A stretch of 64,000 nt of DNA from Elgaria multicarinata webbii (GCF_023053635.1 NC_086180.1:39360947-39424946); one strand, 5' to 3'. Counted from the first letter of the stretch, positions 10,731 to 22,042 are shown. Numbers and translations are program-made. The notes: a model not told the origin generated them from the sequence alone.

Positions 10731-13165
10731 TTTTGTTGTTTATTCGTTCAGTCGTTTTCGACTCTTCGTGACTTCATGGACCAGCCCACGCCAGAGCTTT
10801 CTGTCGGCCGTTGCCACCCCTAGCTCCCCCAAGGTCAAGTCTGTCACCTCCATAATATCATCCATCCATCTTGCCCTTGGTCGGCCCCTCTTCCTTTTGC
10901 CTTCCACTTTCCCTAGCATCAGCCTCTTCTCCAGGGTATCCTGTCTTCTCATTATGTGGCCAAAGTACTTCAGTTTTGCCTTTAATACCATTCCCTCAAG
11001 TGAGCAGTCTGGCTTGATTTCCTGGAGTATGGACTGGTTTGATCTTCTTGCAGTTCAAGGCACTCTCAGAATTTTCCTCCAAAACCACAGTTCAAAAGCA
11101 TCTATCTTCCTTCGCTCAGCCTTCCTTATGGTCCAGCTCTCGCAGCCATAGGTTACTACGGGGAATACCATTGCTTTAACTATGCGGACCTTTGTTGTCA
11201 GTGTGGTGTCTCTGCTCTTAACTATTTTATCAAGATTTGTCATTGCTCTCCTCCCAAGAAGTAAACGTCTTCTGATTTCCTGGCTGCAGTCAGCATCTGC
11301 AGTAATCTTTGCGCCCAGAAATACAAAGTCTGTCACTGCCTCCACGTTTTCTCCCTCTATTTGCCAGTTATCAATCAAGCTGGTTGCCATAATCTTGGTT
11401 TTTTTGAGATTTAACTGCAACCCAGCTTTTGCACTTTCTTCTTTCACCTTTGTCATAAGGCTCCTCAGCTCCTCCTCGCTTTCAGCCATCAAAGTGGTGT
11501 CATCTGCATATCTGAGATTGTTAATGTTTCTTCCTGTGATTTTAACTCCAGCCTTGGATTCGTCAAGCCCAGCACGTCGCATGATGTGTTCTGCATACAA
11601 GTTGAAAAGGTAAGGTGAGAGTATACAACCCTGCCGTACTCCTTTCCCAATCTTAAACCAGTCCGTTGTTCCGTGGTCTGTTCTTACCGTTGCTACTTGT
11701 TCGTTATACAGATTCCTCAGGAGGCAGACAAGATGACTTGGTATCCCCATACCAAGAACTTGCCACAGTTTGTTATGATCCACACAGTCAAAGGCTTTAG
11801 AATAGTCAATAAAACAGAAATAGATGTTTTTCTGGAACTCCCTGGCTTTCTCCATTATCCAGCGGATATTGGCAATTTGGTCTCTAGTTCCTCTGCCTTT
11901 TCTAAACCCAGCTTGAACATCTGGCAATTCTCGCTCCATGAATTGCTGGAGTCTACTTTGCAGGATCTTGAGCATTACCTTGCTGGCATGTGAAATAAGT
12001 GCCACTGTACGATAGTTGGAACATTCTTTAGTGTTTCCCTTTTTTGGTATGGGGATATAAGTTGATTTTTTCCAGTCTGATGGCCATTCTTGTGTTTTCC
12101 AAATTTGCTGGCATATGGCATGCATCACCTTGACAGCATCATCTTGCAATATTTTAAACAGTTCAGCTGGGATACCGTCGTCTCCTGCTGCCTTGTTATT
12201 AGCAATGCTTCTTAAGGCCCATTCGACCTCACTCTTCAGGATGTCTGGCTCTAACTCACTGACCACACCGTCTGAGCTATCCCCGATATTATTATCCTTT
12301 CTATACAGATCTTCCGTATATTCTTGCCACCTTTTCTTGATCTCTTCTGTTTCTGTTAGGTCCTTGTCATCTTTGTTTTTGATCATACCCATTTTTGCCT
12401 GGAATTTACCTCCGATGTTTCTAATTTTCTGGAAGAGGTCTCTTGTCCTTCCTATTCTATTGTCTTCTTCCACTTCCGCACATTGCTTGTTTAAAAATAA
12501 TTCCTTATCTCTTCTGGCTAACCTCTGTAATTTTGCATTTAATTGGGCATATCTCCCCCTATCACTGTTGCCTTTTGCTTTCCTTCTTTCTTGGGCTACT
12601 TCCAGTGTCTCAGCAGACAGCCATCTTGCCTTCTTGGTTTTCTTTTTCTTTGGGATGTTTTTTGTTGCCACCTCTTGGACAATGTTGCGAACTTCTGTCC
12701 ATAGTTCTTCCGGGACCCTATCTACTAAATCTAGTCCCTTAAATCTATTCTTCACTTCCACTGCATATTCATTAGGAATATTAGTGAGCTCATATCTAAC
12801 TGATCTGTGGATCTTCCCTATTCTCTTTAGTTTGATTCTAAATTGTGCAATAAGAAGTTCGTGATCTGAACTACAGTCAGCTCCAGGTCTTGTTTTTACT
12901 GTCTGTATAGATGTCCGCCACCTTTGGCTGCAAAGGATGTAATCAATCTGATTTCGGTGTCGGCCATCTGGTGAAGTCCATGTATAAAGCCGTCTTTTTG
13001 GTTGTTGGAAGAGAGTGTTTGTTATGCACAGTGAGTTGTCCTGGCAGAATTCTATCAGCCTATGTCCCGCTTCATTTTGTTCTCCTAGACCATGCTTACC
13101 TGTAATTCCAGATGTCATTTGACTACCCACCTTAACGTTCCAGTCTCCTGTAACGAAAATAGACT
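10731..13165 (-). mobile_element. BovB (RTE clade) LINE, 5'-truncated, nearly open
   Basis: The minus strand encodes, in one continuous frame of about 797 codons (13,130 to 10,740), the end of the AP endonuclease (VTGDWN, QIDYILCSQRWR, SDHELLIAQFR), the reverse transcriptase (CFIDYSKAFDCVDH, GVRQGCILSPYLFNLYAE, catalytic YADD in NLRYADDTTLMAESEEE) and the C-terminal region ending FGHIMRR...VTKSRKRLNE. This is diagnostic of BovB. The element is cut at about 13,165, so the front of the endonuclease is missing. The only break seen is a TGA at 11,055-11,057 where the family has Trp (ILRVP-W-TARRSN); reading resumes in the same frame. The 3' end is short, with aacaacaaaa-like sequence at 10,731. 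Such an intact frame suggests a recent insertion in a BovB-active squamate. Confidence 0.97.
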
Positions 13166-13440
13166 AAATGATTTCAGCTGGGCTTTTGTGAGGACTCCAC
13201 CCACCCAGCCAACCCCACACGAAAGCCTGGGGAAATTATTCAGCCTGGGGAAACTAGTGGTTGGCTAAGGAGGCTCACCTGAATTTGACAAAGGGTTTTG
13301 AGTGTAAAATCGGGAGCTATTGCTGCCTTTTGTCTTCATTCTTGTCATTGTCTTCATGCTTCAACTTGCCTTTGGGCTTGTGATGCTCTGGATCATGGAC
13401 TGGGCCCTGTCCTATTTGAACATCCAAGCTTAGGTAATGT
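13166..13440. other. Unassigned sequence between BovB and L1
   Basis: GC-balanced, with no coding or repeat signature recognised. It lies inside the 5.1-kb insert that splits the family C MITE, so it arrived there or formed part of an earlier insertion. Confidence 0.5.
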
Positions 13441-15478
13441 TTTTTTTTCCTTTAATATAAACATCATACAAAAACAACAACACAACATACTACATACATT
13501 TGAATAAATGTTGAATACATATATATTGAGTAAATATTATCTATTACCTATCCTATCATACAATATAACCATTCTTAACATATAAGTGCCCCCCCACCTC
13601 GGGATCTATTCCTGCTTCCAAAATCTCATACTTTCTTCCGCTGGCGGTTTCCCACTTCCTTTAGAAAACACAAATATTAGGAACTGTTTCCAAATTCCTT
13701 CAAAATCATTTGATTTAGCTATACCTCTTCTCCATTTAATATTACTTGTCAATTTGTCATTAATAGCTATATCCCATACTTCTTTATACCATTCTTCAAT
13801 AGAATATTCCCCTTGAATCTTCCAGTTCCTAGCTACAATCAATCTCGCTGCAGTCAACAAATTCGTTATCAGTTCCTTAATTTCCTTTTTACATTTAAAA
13901 TCATCTTCAAATAGTGACAGCAATGCAACTTTTGGTGTTCGTTCTATCTTCATTTCCACAATTTCTTCAATCTCCAAAAACACCATCTTCCACAATTTTT
14001 GAACATAGTTACATTCCCACCACATATGCAAATACGTTCCTTTAACCCCACAACCTCTCCAACAATTTTCTGATTGCTGATTGTTTATCTTATTCAATCT
14101 AACCGGAGTTAGGTACCACCTCCATACAATTTTAAAATAATTCTCTTTTATTCTTACTGACATATTTCTCAACGCTCTTTGTTTCCATAATCCCTCCCAA
14201 CCCTGTTGTCCTATTTGTACCTTCAAATCTGTCTCCCAAACCATTTTACCCGAATTATCCACCGTCCCTTTCTCCACCAATATTCTGTATATTTCACTCA
14301 TCAACCCTTTTAACACTGTTCTTTTCTCCCTTTCATTTTCTTTCTTAACTATTAGTTCCTCAAACTTTGTTAATTCTCTACAATCTCCATTAGCTCTTAC
14401 CCACTTTTTAGTCCACTGTTCTAATTGCCTATAATTTAACCAAGTTAATTTTTTATCCTTAAGAACCTCTTCCATATCCTCTCTTGTGTTCATGCCTCTT
14501 AACCATTCCCTTAATTTCATTTTATTTTTTTCTATTAAAACTTTGCTTAATCTACTCTTTAATTCCTCCGGAAAATTCTTCAACATTATTACCGGTGACA
14601 AAGGAGAGCTGCTTGGAAGCAGCTCCCCTTTATATTTACTCCAAATTTCCCAGTGAGACCTCAAAAGCGGGTTATTTATACTTTCCACCCATTTTTTTTT
14701 CCTTCCATAAAAAATACATTTTCCAAATTAGTCTCTATATTACTTATAGTTTTATCTTCCATCCAATCTAATTCCCCTAATCCTGTAATTGCCTCCACTA
14801 TATATCTTAATCTATTAGCTACATAATATAATTTAATATTCGGGAGACCCAATCCTCCCTTTTTTTGGCTTAAATACCATTTACTTTTATTTACCCTCGC
14901 TTTCTTATCACCATTACAATAATTATTTATAATCCTTTGCCAACTTTTTAGCTCTAATTCTGAAATTTTTATTGGTAGCATCCTAAACACAAAATTAATC
15001 TTCGCTAAAATCTTCATTTTTATTAATGCTATTCTTCCAAACCAAGATAAATTTAACCTTTTATATTTCTCCAATTTTGCTAAAATCTCTTTTTTTAACA
15101 CATTTAAATTCTCTTTCTCTAAACTCTCTAACTTCTGCGTAATTTTTATTCCCAGATATCTAATCTGATTCTTAACTCTCATTTCTCTTCCCTTTTTTCC
15201 CCAACCCTTCTCTTCCTTTTTAGTATAATTAAACAACATCATTTCTGATTTAGACCAATTTATTCTTAACCCCGTAATATCCTCAAATTCTCTCAATTGC
15301 TGTTTAATTCTCCCCATCTTCTCTATTGGATTTTTTATCGTCAACAACGTGTCATCTGCAAACATATTCAATCTAATTTCTTTCATACTACCTATTCCTT
15401 CAATCTCCTCATCTGTAAAAGGTACGTTTAGATAACTTCTGTTATTTTTTGCCTGAACTATTATTTTCAAACATTCTG
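13441..15478 (-). mobile_element. L1-clade LINE, 3' part of ORF2
   Basis: The minus strand encodes the end of the L1 reverse transcriptase and the region after it: RLNMFADDTLLTI with the FADD catalytic motif, TGLRINWSKSEMM, NQIRYLGIKIT, WFGRIALIKMKILAKINFVF, KKGGLGLPNIKLYY, then after a frame change the C-terminal CWRGCGVKGTYLHMWWEC zinc-knuckle-like motif. The frame change lies near 14,680-14,700 at an A run (T run on the plus strand), consistent with a one-base slip. The poly(A) end is the T run at 13,441-13,449. Nothing 5' of the catalytic region is left. No clear target duplication was found. Confidence 0.93.
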
Positions 15479-15810
15479 GTTCGTGTATGTCTTTGTACTC
15501 TTTCCCCCTTCATCCTATGTGAACAAACTTAACACCTACCTCAAGAGTTGTGTGTGCTTCCTTCCAAGTAAGCCATTGCCTTCTGTTTGATTAAATGCTA
15601 CTGTTTAAAGTTCCAGGCTTAGGTCTTGAAATAGACGTTGCTGGCTTGGGCCCTTATTTCTAAGCCCTATGAGTGTCCTGTAAGATCTGAGAGTCCCCTG
15701 ACTGAGGATAAATAGGACGTAAGGTGGGGGGGCAGCCTACTTGGGTATTGGTTTGGGTAACTGCCTACACTGCCAGGAGCTAGGGCAACCCCCTCCCTCC
15801 CCTTCACACT
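15479..15810. other. Unassigned sequence between L1 and the right half of the split MITE
   Basis: No coding or known repeat feature. It carries a short G run (15,726-15,732). Its origin relative to 13,166-13,440 is unclear. Confidence 0.45.
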
Positions 15811-15896
15811 AGCCATTGGCTGTGCTGGATGGGGCTGATGGGAACTGAAGTCCAAAACATCTGGAGGGCATCAGGTTAGGGAAGACTGAGCTAAAG

Positions 15897-16404
15897 GGTG
15901 CCCCAGTGAGGAGATCTGTAGGAAGAACAACTTATGATGTTGGGAGGAGGGAGGGCCTAAAATAGTCCTCTTAATTAACCCCACAGGGTGAGATGTTGTA
16001 CCTGCGTGTTTTAACCCTTTGTGGTTGATAGCTTTTATGATCTCCAAACCAGATCTATGGGGCTGCTAATTAGTAAAAACAAAACAAGAACCTCCAATCT
16101 TGGGAGGATCTTAATTATGGATCTCTTGCACAGTGTGCAGTTTGGCATTTAAAATGGTGACCTCGGCACAAGAAAAGAATTTATGTGTGGGTGAGCACAG
16201 AAGGGGCAACTTCTATGGTACATTTCTACGGTGGAGGGGTGGAAGTGAGCTTTGTCCCATATGTTAGATTTCTGAGAGAGGAATATGGTATATTTCACAT
16301 TAAAATTGCCATTGTAATCATATTTTTCCTTAAGTAAATCCTGTCAATTTGGGAGTTAACTTGAAGTTAACTTCTAAGTAGGCCACTTAGGATTGCAGTC
16401 ATGG
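15897..16404. other. Intergenic, nothing recognised
   Basis: Ordinary sequence. A worn family A end may lie at about 16,350-16,400 (acttaggattgcagt). Confidence 0.5.
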
Positions 16405-16965
16405 ATCATAGAATAATTGAGTTGGAAGGGGCCTATAAGGCCATTGAGTCCAGCCTCCTGCTTAATGCAGGAATGCACATTAAAGCATACCTGACAGATG
16501 GCTGTCCAGCTGCCTCTTGAATTCCTCTAGTATGGGAGAGCCCACTATCTCCCTAGGTAATTGGTTCCATTGTTGTACTGCTCTAACAGTCAAGAAGTTT
16601 TTCCTGATGTTCAGCTGGAATCTGGCTTTCTGTATCTTGAGCCCATCATTCCATGTCCCGGACTCTGGGACGATCAAGAAGAGATCCTGGCTCTCCTCTA
16701 TTTGGCGACCTTTCAAGTACTTGAAGAGTGCTATCATGTCTCCCTTCAGCTTTCTCTTCTCAAGGCTAAACATGCCCAGTTCTTTCAGTCTCTTCTCATA
16801 GGCCTTTGTTTCCAGACTCCTGAACATCTTTGTTGCCCTCCTCTGAACCCCCTCCAGTGTGTCTGCATCCTTCTTGAAGTGTGGTGCACAAAACTGGACA
16901 CAATACTCAAGACAAGTCCTAACCAGTGCCAAATAGACGGGAACCAGTACCTCACACAATTTGAA
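16405..16965 (-). mobile_element. CR1 LINE, 3' end with the last ~159 codons
   Basis: The minus strand encodes the CR1 C-terminal region: LALVRTCLEYCVQFCAPHFKK, LEGVQRRATKMFRSLE, YEKRLKELGMFSLEKRKLKG, FKYLKG, RKNFLTVRAVQQWNQLPREIV and FKRQLDSHL. The 3'UTR ends at the typical CR1 terminus, seen on the plus strand as atcatagaataattgagttg at 16,405. The element is strongly 5'-truncated, as most CR1 copies are. The frame stays open over the region kept. Confidence 0.95.
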
Positions 16966-17305
16966 AGCTATACTTCTGTTAATGCAGTCTTATTTCCCGT
17001 TTGTGATATGGTTATAATTTTTATGTAAAAAACCACACCTTTCATTCAAGTTTCCATAGGGGTTCAGCAAAGGGGCTGGTAGAGCTACTTGAGGCCAAAA
17101 TACCGCAGGAGACTGACAAATGCATCTGCTGCATTTTGGTTCTACTTTATCTCTGTCTAATCTGAATTCAACTGATCAAAGCCAAGTTGTTTGTAATCTC
17201 AGGATTTCCTCAAGCTCAAGGCTTCCTGTTCCTTTGTTCCAAAGAATATTAGACTTGGCCAGGTTCAAACAGCCTGTGCATGTGTCATTAAAATAATTTG
17301 CTTTA
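16966..17305. other. Intergenic, nothing recognised
   Basis: No repeat or coding feature recognised. Confidence 0.5.
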
Positions 17306-17497
17306 GGAACTTGGGAAGCTGCCTTAGTTATCCCATCTCCAACCAGTGGTCTATCTATGTCAGCATTGTTTACAACACTAACCATGGTAGCACCTCTTCA
17401 GGGTTTCAGACAGGGATTTTTCCTAGCCCTATCTGAAGATGCCAGGAGTTGAACCAGGTACAGCCTGCAAAACATGCGCTCTGCCCCCGAGCACCTA
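17306..17497 (-). mobile_element. tRNA-derived SINE, worn copy
   Basis: On the plus strand it reads gaagctgccttagt ... gtggtctatc ... agggtttcagacaggg ... gatgccaggagttgaaccag ... aacatgcgctctgcccccga, the reverse of a tRNA-like head whose B box is the complement of gttgaacc. The same family occurs at 48,385, 55,740, 59,033 and 63,361. Confidence 0.7.
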
Positions 17498-17519
17498 AAC
17501 GTCAGGAACAGTGGTAGCA

Positions 17520-17684
17520 GTGGAGGCTGGTGGCTCTGATTTCATGCCCCCCCCCCCATGAATCCATTCTATCCCCAAAAAGGTTCAGCACCTTGAATAG
17601 TTCCTTTAGAGTTCTGTTTGGTTCAGCCTAAAACTCAGAATGGATTTACAGTCCCACTGAAATCAGAGCCATCAGCCCTCACTG
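17520..17684. repeat. Palindromic MITE with interrupting C run
   Basis: The arms gtggaggctggtggctctga (left) and tcagagccatcagccctcac (right) are inverted copies, and the inner sequence is partly palindromic too (attctatcc / ggtt). A run of 13 C residues at 17,549-17,561 interrupts the left arm. Confidence 0.7.
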
Positions 17685-18085
17685 ATGGGTAATATGAAGC
17701 TTATTTGAAATATTTTATAAGCTCACTTGCTCTGTCTTTCAGTATTCTTGGAGGTGCTTATGCTTACCTCAGGCAAGCAAAAACATATAGGTCAAGAATG
17801 GGATCTGTGAAAATTGGCCCATTTTTGTTCTGCACATCTTCTTTGCAAAGCTCAACCTTCCCCACCCCACTCCTACCGCACTTTCCTTCATAGTACAATA
17901 GTCAGAGAAGATAATTTTTGTATAAAAGCTGCAACATTTATTGGAGGAATTTTAAAGTCAAACCTTATGGCTGTGTTCATAATGGATCAAACTAAGAGTT
18001 GCAGATTATCAGTTATTCATTAAGATGGAGGACTTATTCAATTATTCATTAAGATGGAGAAAAAGAAAGTTTCATATGCACCTCA

Positions 18086-18086
18086 G

Positions 18087-18139
<53 letters not shown>
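18086..18139. repeat. (TAA)n microsatellite
   Basis: About eighteen uninterrupted units. It forms the A-rich end of the minus-strand LINE tail that follows. Confidence 0.95.
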
Positions 18140-18280
18140 TCTTACCTTCCTATCCCTCTGGATCGAGGCAGGGAACAACATCAGATATAAAAATACCATA
18201 AAATATATAAAACTGATTAAAAACATGTAAAACTAATACAATATTAAAATAACAGCCAATGCAGTTATCTATCAAGATAA
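18140..18280 (-). mobile_element. LINE 3' tail, minus strand
   Basis: The string cttaccttcctatccctctg then gatcgaggcagggaacaaca is shared, diverged, with 43,207-43,260 (cttacccgcctctccatttt then gatcgaaca). Both follow an A-rich microsatellite, as expected for a 3' tail on the minus strand. Clade is not resolved. Confidence 0.5.
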
Positions 18281-18483
18281 GATTATATTGGTTGCAATTG
18301 GAAATACCTATCCAAGTATATTGCAGGTGCTGATGGAAATGGTGTGTTTATACCCTAACCCACCCACCCCCCATAATTGCACACATCCATCCATTGACCC
18401 CCTGACTGGCTTTGCACACAACTAGTTAATAGGCAAAATATTTTCTCAAGTGAGTGTACTGAAGTTGTATCTGACTCTAGACA

Positions 18484-18589
18484 GGCTTTTCCAAACTGGC
18501 ACTTTCCAAATGTGTTGAAATGTGTTGGCTGAGATTATGGGGGGATGGAATTCACCACATCTGGAAGGCATCAGGTCAGGGAGGCCTGC
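18484..18589. repeat. hAT MITE, family C, worn
   Basis: The right arm cacatctggaaggcatcagg then tcagggaggcctgc matches the family C end; the left arm (ctttccaaactggcact) is weaker. Confidence 0.55.
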
Positions 18590-18784
18590 TCCAGACTATA
18601 TCAAGGGCCTAATTTACAGTGCAATCCAAAGTAGGTTGGGGCAGAGTGAAGCGGCAGATCCATTGCATCATCCCAAGCTCTGCTTGTTTGTGGTGGTCAG
18701 GGTGGTGGTTTTGCCAGCTTTTTCAGTTGGGTGTATCTCTATGTTAAATTTCCCTCCCATTTGGAAGCAATTCAGGGACTGCAG

Positions 18785-19456
18785 GGGAGGTTAGCCTGCA
18801 CTGAGGAGGCAGAACTGCTGAAGTCCTGTTTTGGCTCAGTTTTCTCCCAAAAGAGGATGTGCGTCCCCCATCTGGCATAAGTGACAAACTGGCTGAAGGG
18901 GTAGGAGTGCAGCTTGAGGTTGACAGAGAAACGGTCAGGGAATATCTAAGCACCTTAAATGAGTCCAAATCTGAATGAATTGCATCCTATATTTTGAAGG
19001 CGCTAGGGGAAGAAGTCTTGGACACTCTATTATCTTTGGAAAATATTGGCAAATGAGTGAAGTACTCAAGGAGGGCAAACTTCATTGCTATCTTCAAAAA
19101 AGAAGATCCAGGGAATTATAGACCAGTCATTCTGATTTCAATACCTGGGAAGATCTTAGAGCAGATTATAAAGCACTCGATCTGTAGATACCTTGACACT
19201 AATTCAGTGACTGTTGGAAGTCAACACGGATTGGTCAAGAACAAGTTCTGCCAGACTTATCTTATTTCATTTTTCAGTTGGGTAACTTCCTTAGTAGATC
19301 ATGGAAATGCTGTCGACATAATATATCTTCACTTCAGCAAGGCTGGAGGTATATAAGCAGAGACTGGACAGTCATCCATCAGGGATGCTTTAAAAGAAAA
19401 GAAAAGAATGCGGGACCAGACAGGCCTTTGTCCTGATCTAGAATAGCCTTTGTTAT
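18785..19456 (+). mobile_element. CR1-like LINE, with internal deletion
   Basis: Plus-strand codons give CR1-type reverse transcriptase start motifs: FIAIFKKEDPGNYRPVILIS, PGKILEQIIKHSICRYLD, SQHGLVKNKFCQT and NAVDIIYLHFSKA (19,057-19,340). Directly after HFSKA the text becomes aagcagagactggacagtca then tccatcagggatgctttaaa, which matches the far C-terminal CR1 motif KQRLDSHPS..AL. The reverse transcriptase core, including the YADD motif, is thus missing. Several stops lie upstream of 19,057, so the copy is old. Confidence 0.85.
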
Positions 19457-19622
19457 GTCCTGATGATTCCCCTTCTCAATGCTTCAAGTATGAGAATGTT
19501 CTGAGGTATTAATAACATCTCCTTATTAATATGGACTGGCTCCATGTGGTATAATGTGTTCATAGGAAGTAGCAATAATCTTGACTGCATCCTAATTTCT
19601 AATTTTGAACATAACGAAATGA

Positions 19623-19696
19623 TTTTATTTATTTATTTATTTATTTATTACATTTTTATACTGCCCAATAGCCGAAGCTCTCTGGGCGGTTCACAA
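19623..19696 (-). mobile_element. Orphan L2-type LINE tail
   Basis: The plus strand reads (attt)n then actgcccaatagccgaagct and ctctgggcggttcaca, the reverse complement of the 3' end of the L2-type LINE at 30,480-30,552. No coding part is attached. Confidence 0.85.
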
Positions 19697-19904
19697 ATGA
19701 TGTTCTTTATCAGTGGTGCAGTGGTAAATTTTGAAGAGCAAGCACTCATTGTAACAGTCAGCATAGCCATGACCCTAAGGAGAGTCCACAAATCCAGGCA
19801 GCTGTGTTGATCCATATTTTTAAAAAAGTTCTAGCAGTTTTCATCTCCACCCAGAACAGGTCTTTTGGGAAATGAATGGGTCTTAATTGCCCATTCAAGA
19901 CTTG

Positions 19905-20045
19905 GGCCATAGCTAGACCTAAGGTTTATCCCTGGATCGTCCAGGGGTCAAACCTGTTCATCTAGGTGACACACAGGGGATCCAGTGCTCAGGCAGGGGC
20001 AAACCCTGGATGATCCCAGGATAAACCTTAGGTCTAGCTGTGGCC
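19905..20045. repeat. Palindromic MITE, probable PIF/Harbinger type
   Basis: The arms GGCCATAGCTAGACCTAAGG and CCTTAGGTCTAGCTGTGGCC are inverted copies extending through tttatccctgg. The layout, with ctgg-at-gtcc, a cacac-caggggatcc-agtgct centre and caggcagggg, resembles the right part of the 533-bp element at 21,510. The flanks ttg and taa do not give a clear 3-bp duplication. Confidence 0.75.
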
Positions 20046-20048
20046 TAA

Positions 20049-21506
20049 ACCACCCCAAAATACTTTGCATGACAATATAGATAGCTCAAAGCAATATATT
20101 GTTGCTAGGAGGACTGCAGGAGGAGGATTCCTAGGAGGATTTTGATTTGTTTTATTAATCTTAGTACATACTTCTTTAAGCTAATAAAATTAATTTTAAA
20201 CAAGTTATCAAATTTATGTTTTCATACCTATTTAAGCCCCTAACCTCCCCTCTCCCTCCCTTCAACACAATCCTTGAAGTGAAACTTCCTCCATAAACAT
20301 TCCTCCCAATAAAACAGATTTTTTTTTAAAAAAGGAGGCCTTTCACACACTCAACCAGTGCTCATACCTTCATACGCCAAACACAAAAATAATCAAAAGG
20401 AAAACGCAAATGAGGAACAAGTAGGAAAGAAAGAAAGTAAAGTTGAAGAGAGACAGGGGAAATTGTTCTTTCGAAAAATCTTTAGTGCTCCCTGCTGAAC
20501 TACTAATGCTTTAAAGTGCCAAATGCTGGTAACTTTATGCCTTCAAACCTGCAGCAATGACCTGATATTTCGTGATTCCTTCCTTCATCCCTTCCTTCAC
20601 TTCAGTGACGTGACCTTCCTGTCTCAGGTGCAACAGATTTTTACATTTTATTTTAAAGACAGCATCCAAAAGGCTATTCCCCACACAGTGCAGCTATCCC
20701 CAGTATTGCCGTTTGGTAATTTTAGACTCTGGACTTAATAGTCTTATGGAGGGGGGAGCAGTTTGGATGGTAATGTATGTTAATTCAATTACTTTAAAAT
20801 ATGTTAAACCAGCCCTGCTGAGTTGGGGGCCTCACCTGCTTTTCCCCCTGAATATCCCAAAGCCCTCCCCTGACTGCACCATTGGACATGTGCTGGTAAT
20901 GGGAAAATTCCAGGCCCAACTCTTCATTTTGATGGCTCTTTATCTTTCCACTGACCTTGGACCGGGAAGTCCTTTGAATACAGGATGGCTTCAAAATAGA
21001 GGATAGTCCTCCAGAAGCACATCAAAAGAGGACTGCCCTCTATAAAAGAGGACACTTTGCTATCCTAGGAGTTGGCTTTAATACCCTCCTAACAATTGTG
21101 TTATTTTAATTCTCTGGGAAGCTCCATAGAAGGAACAGGTTACGTACTATACTGTGTATATATTCCCCATTTTTTAACAGAGCTGAACGGGTGTAAATGT
21201 TTGTAGCTTGTGGACCTGGTTGCAACTATGGTGAAGTCTTAGCAAACAAAAGAGTGAAAATTCTTTAAAAGAGAATATTAATCTTTTTTTTAACAGAGTG
21301 TTAAGAGTAACACCAACTAAAATTAGAAAAACAGGGAGTAAATGAGTAATACTTATCCCCAATGCAGCAGAAACCTGGCCTCGCAGACACTGCTTAGTCA
21401 CATGATTCACATCTGCCCAGTCTTGGAAGTCTCCTTAGGGATTTGAGAAAGAGTGTTCATTACCCCCAGAGAAAACTCTGATAAAAGTAGCTCTCTACAC
21501 ACGGCG
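20049..21506. other. Intergenic, nothing firmly recognised
   Basis: AT-rich, with poly-T near 20,320 and 21,283. The phrase ggatagtcctcc ... ctctataaaagaggacactt ... tatccta at 21,000-21,070 may be a worn end of a TAGGGTGACC-type element. No exon recognised. Confidence 0.45.
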
Positions 21507-21509
21507 TTA

Positions 21510-22042
21510 GGCCTTTGCTAGGCCTACCTGTTGTTCCGGGATGGACGAAGGGTGATCTCTCATTGTAATTAACGCGAGATCCCGCCCTTGTCTTGACGTC
21601 AGGCGAGGCGACTCAAGTAGAGAGCTGTCGCCCCTTCCATTTTTTTAATTTAAAAGGGACGATGCACACGAACACTTGTGCGCAAAGGTAAGTGTTTTTT
21701 TTTTTTTAAAAAAAAAGGGTTTCCCCGATCTCCCCCCCTGCCCCGATCTCCCCGCCCTGTCCCCGATGGGCGCAGCACTCCTGGGGAGCGCTGCACCCCG
21801 TGCGCAGCTTCTCCTGGCTATGTGTGAGTAATCGTGCGAAGCCGGGAAAAGCTGCGGAACGGGCCACACGCTCACAGTCTCGGGCCAGACTGTGGGAAAT
21901 ACCGGGCCCAAAGTGGTGCCCATTATCCCGGGGCCAGGGAGGGTTCATCCCTGCCTGAGCCCAGGATCCCTTGTGCGTCATTTGGATGCACAGGGGCGAT
22001 CCTGGCTATCAGCCAGGGATAACCCCTCATCTAGCAAAGGCC
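21510..22042. mobile_element. 533-bp GC-rich PIF/Harbinger-like non-autonomous element
   Basis: Perfect 12-bp inverted ends GGCCTTTGCTAG (21,510-21,521) and CTAGCAAAGGCC (22,031-22,042) are flanked on both sides by TTA (21,507-21,509 and 22,043-22,045), the PIF/Harbinger 3-bp target duplication. The interior is CpG-rich, unlike its surroundings, and contains T and A runs near 21,690-21,718. The open frames through it (about 62-92 codons, both strands) have no recognisable domain. Its right third resembles the MITE at 19,905-20,045. Confidence 0.82.

Larger units (their letters stand above)
10629..15896. mobile_element. hAT-type MITE (family C) split in two by a 5.1-kb insert
   Basis: The left half (10,637 to about 10,697) begins CAGCCTTCCCCAACCTGATG; the right half (about 15,811-15,888) ends in the inverted form, whose reverse complement begins CAGTCTTCCCTAACCTGATG. 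Both halves are flanked on the outside by the same 8 bases, AGCTAAAG (10,629-10,636 and 15,889-15,896). An 8-bp target duplication with CAG ends is the hAT signature. Everything between the halves, including a BovB and an L1, was therefore inserted after this MITE had landed. Other family C copies here are unsplit and about 120-135 bp. Confidence 0.85.

Noticed and set aside
12115-12864. Plus-strand frame of 249 codons
   Set aside because: It is the antisense of the BovB reverse transcriptase frame.
13166-15810. Unassigned flanks of the BovB and L1 considered as long terminal repeats
   Set aside because: 13,166-13,440 and 15,479-15,810 are not copies of each other, and no primer-binding site, polypurine tract or retroviral coding motif is visible. 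I found no retrovirus-like element in the window.
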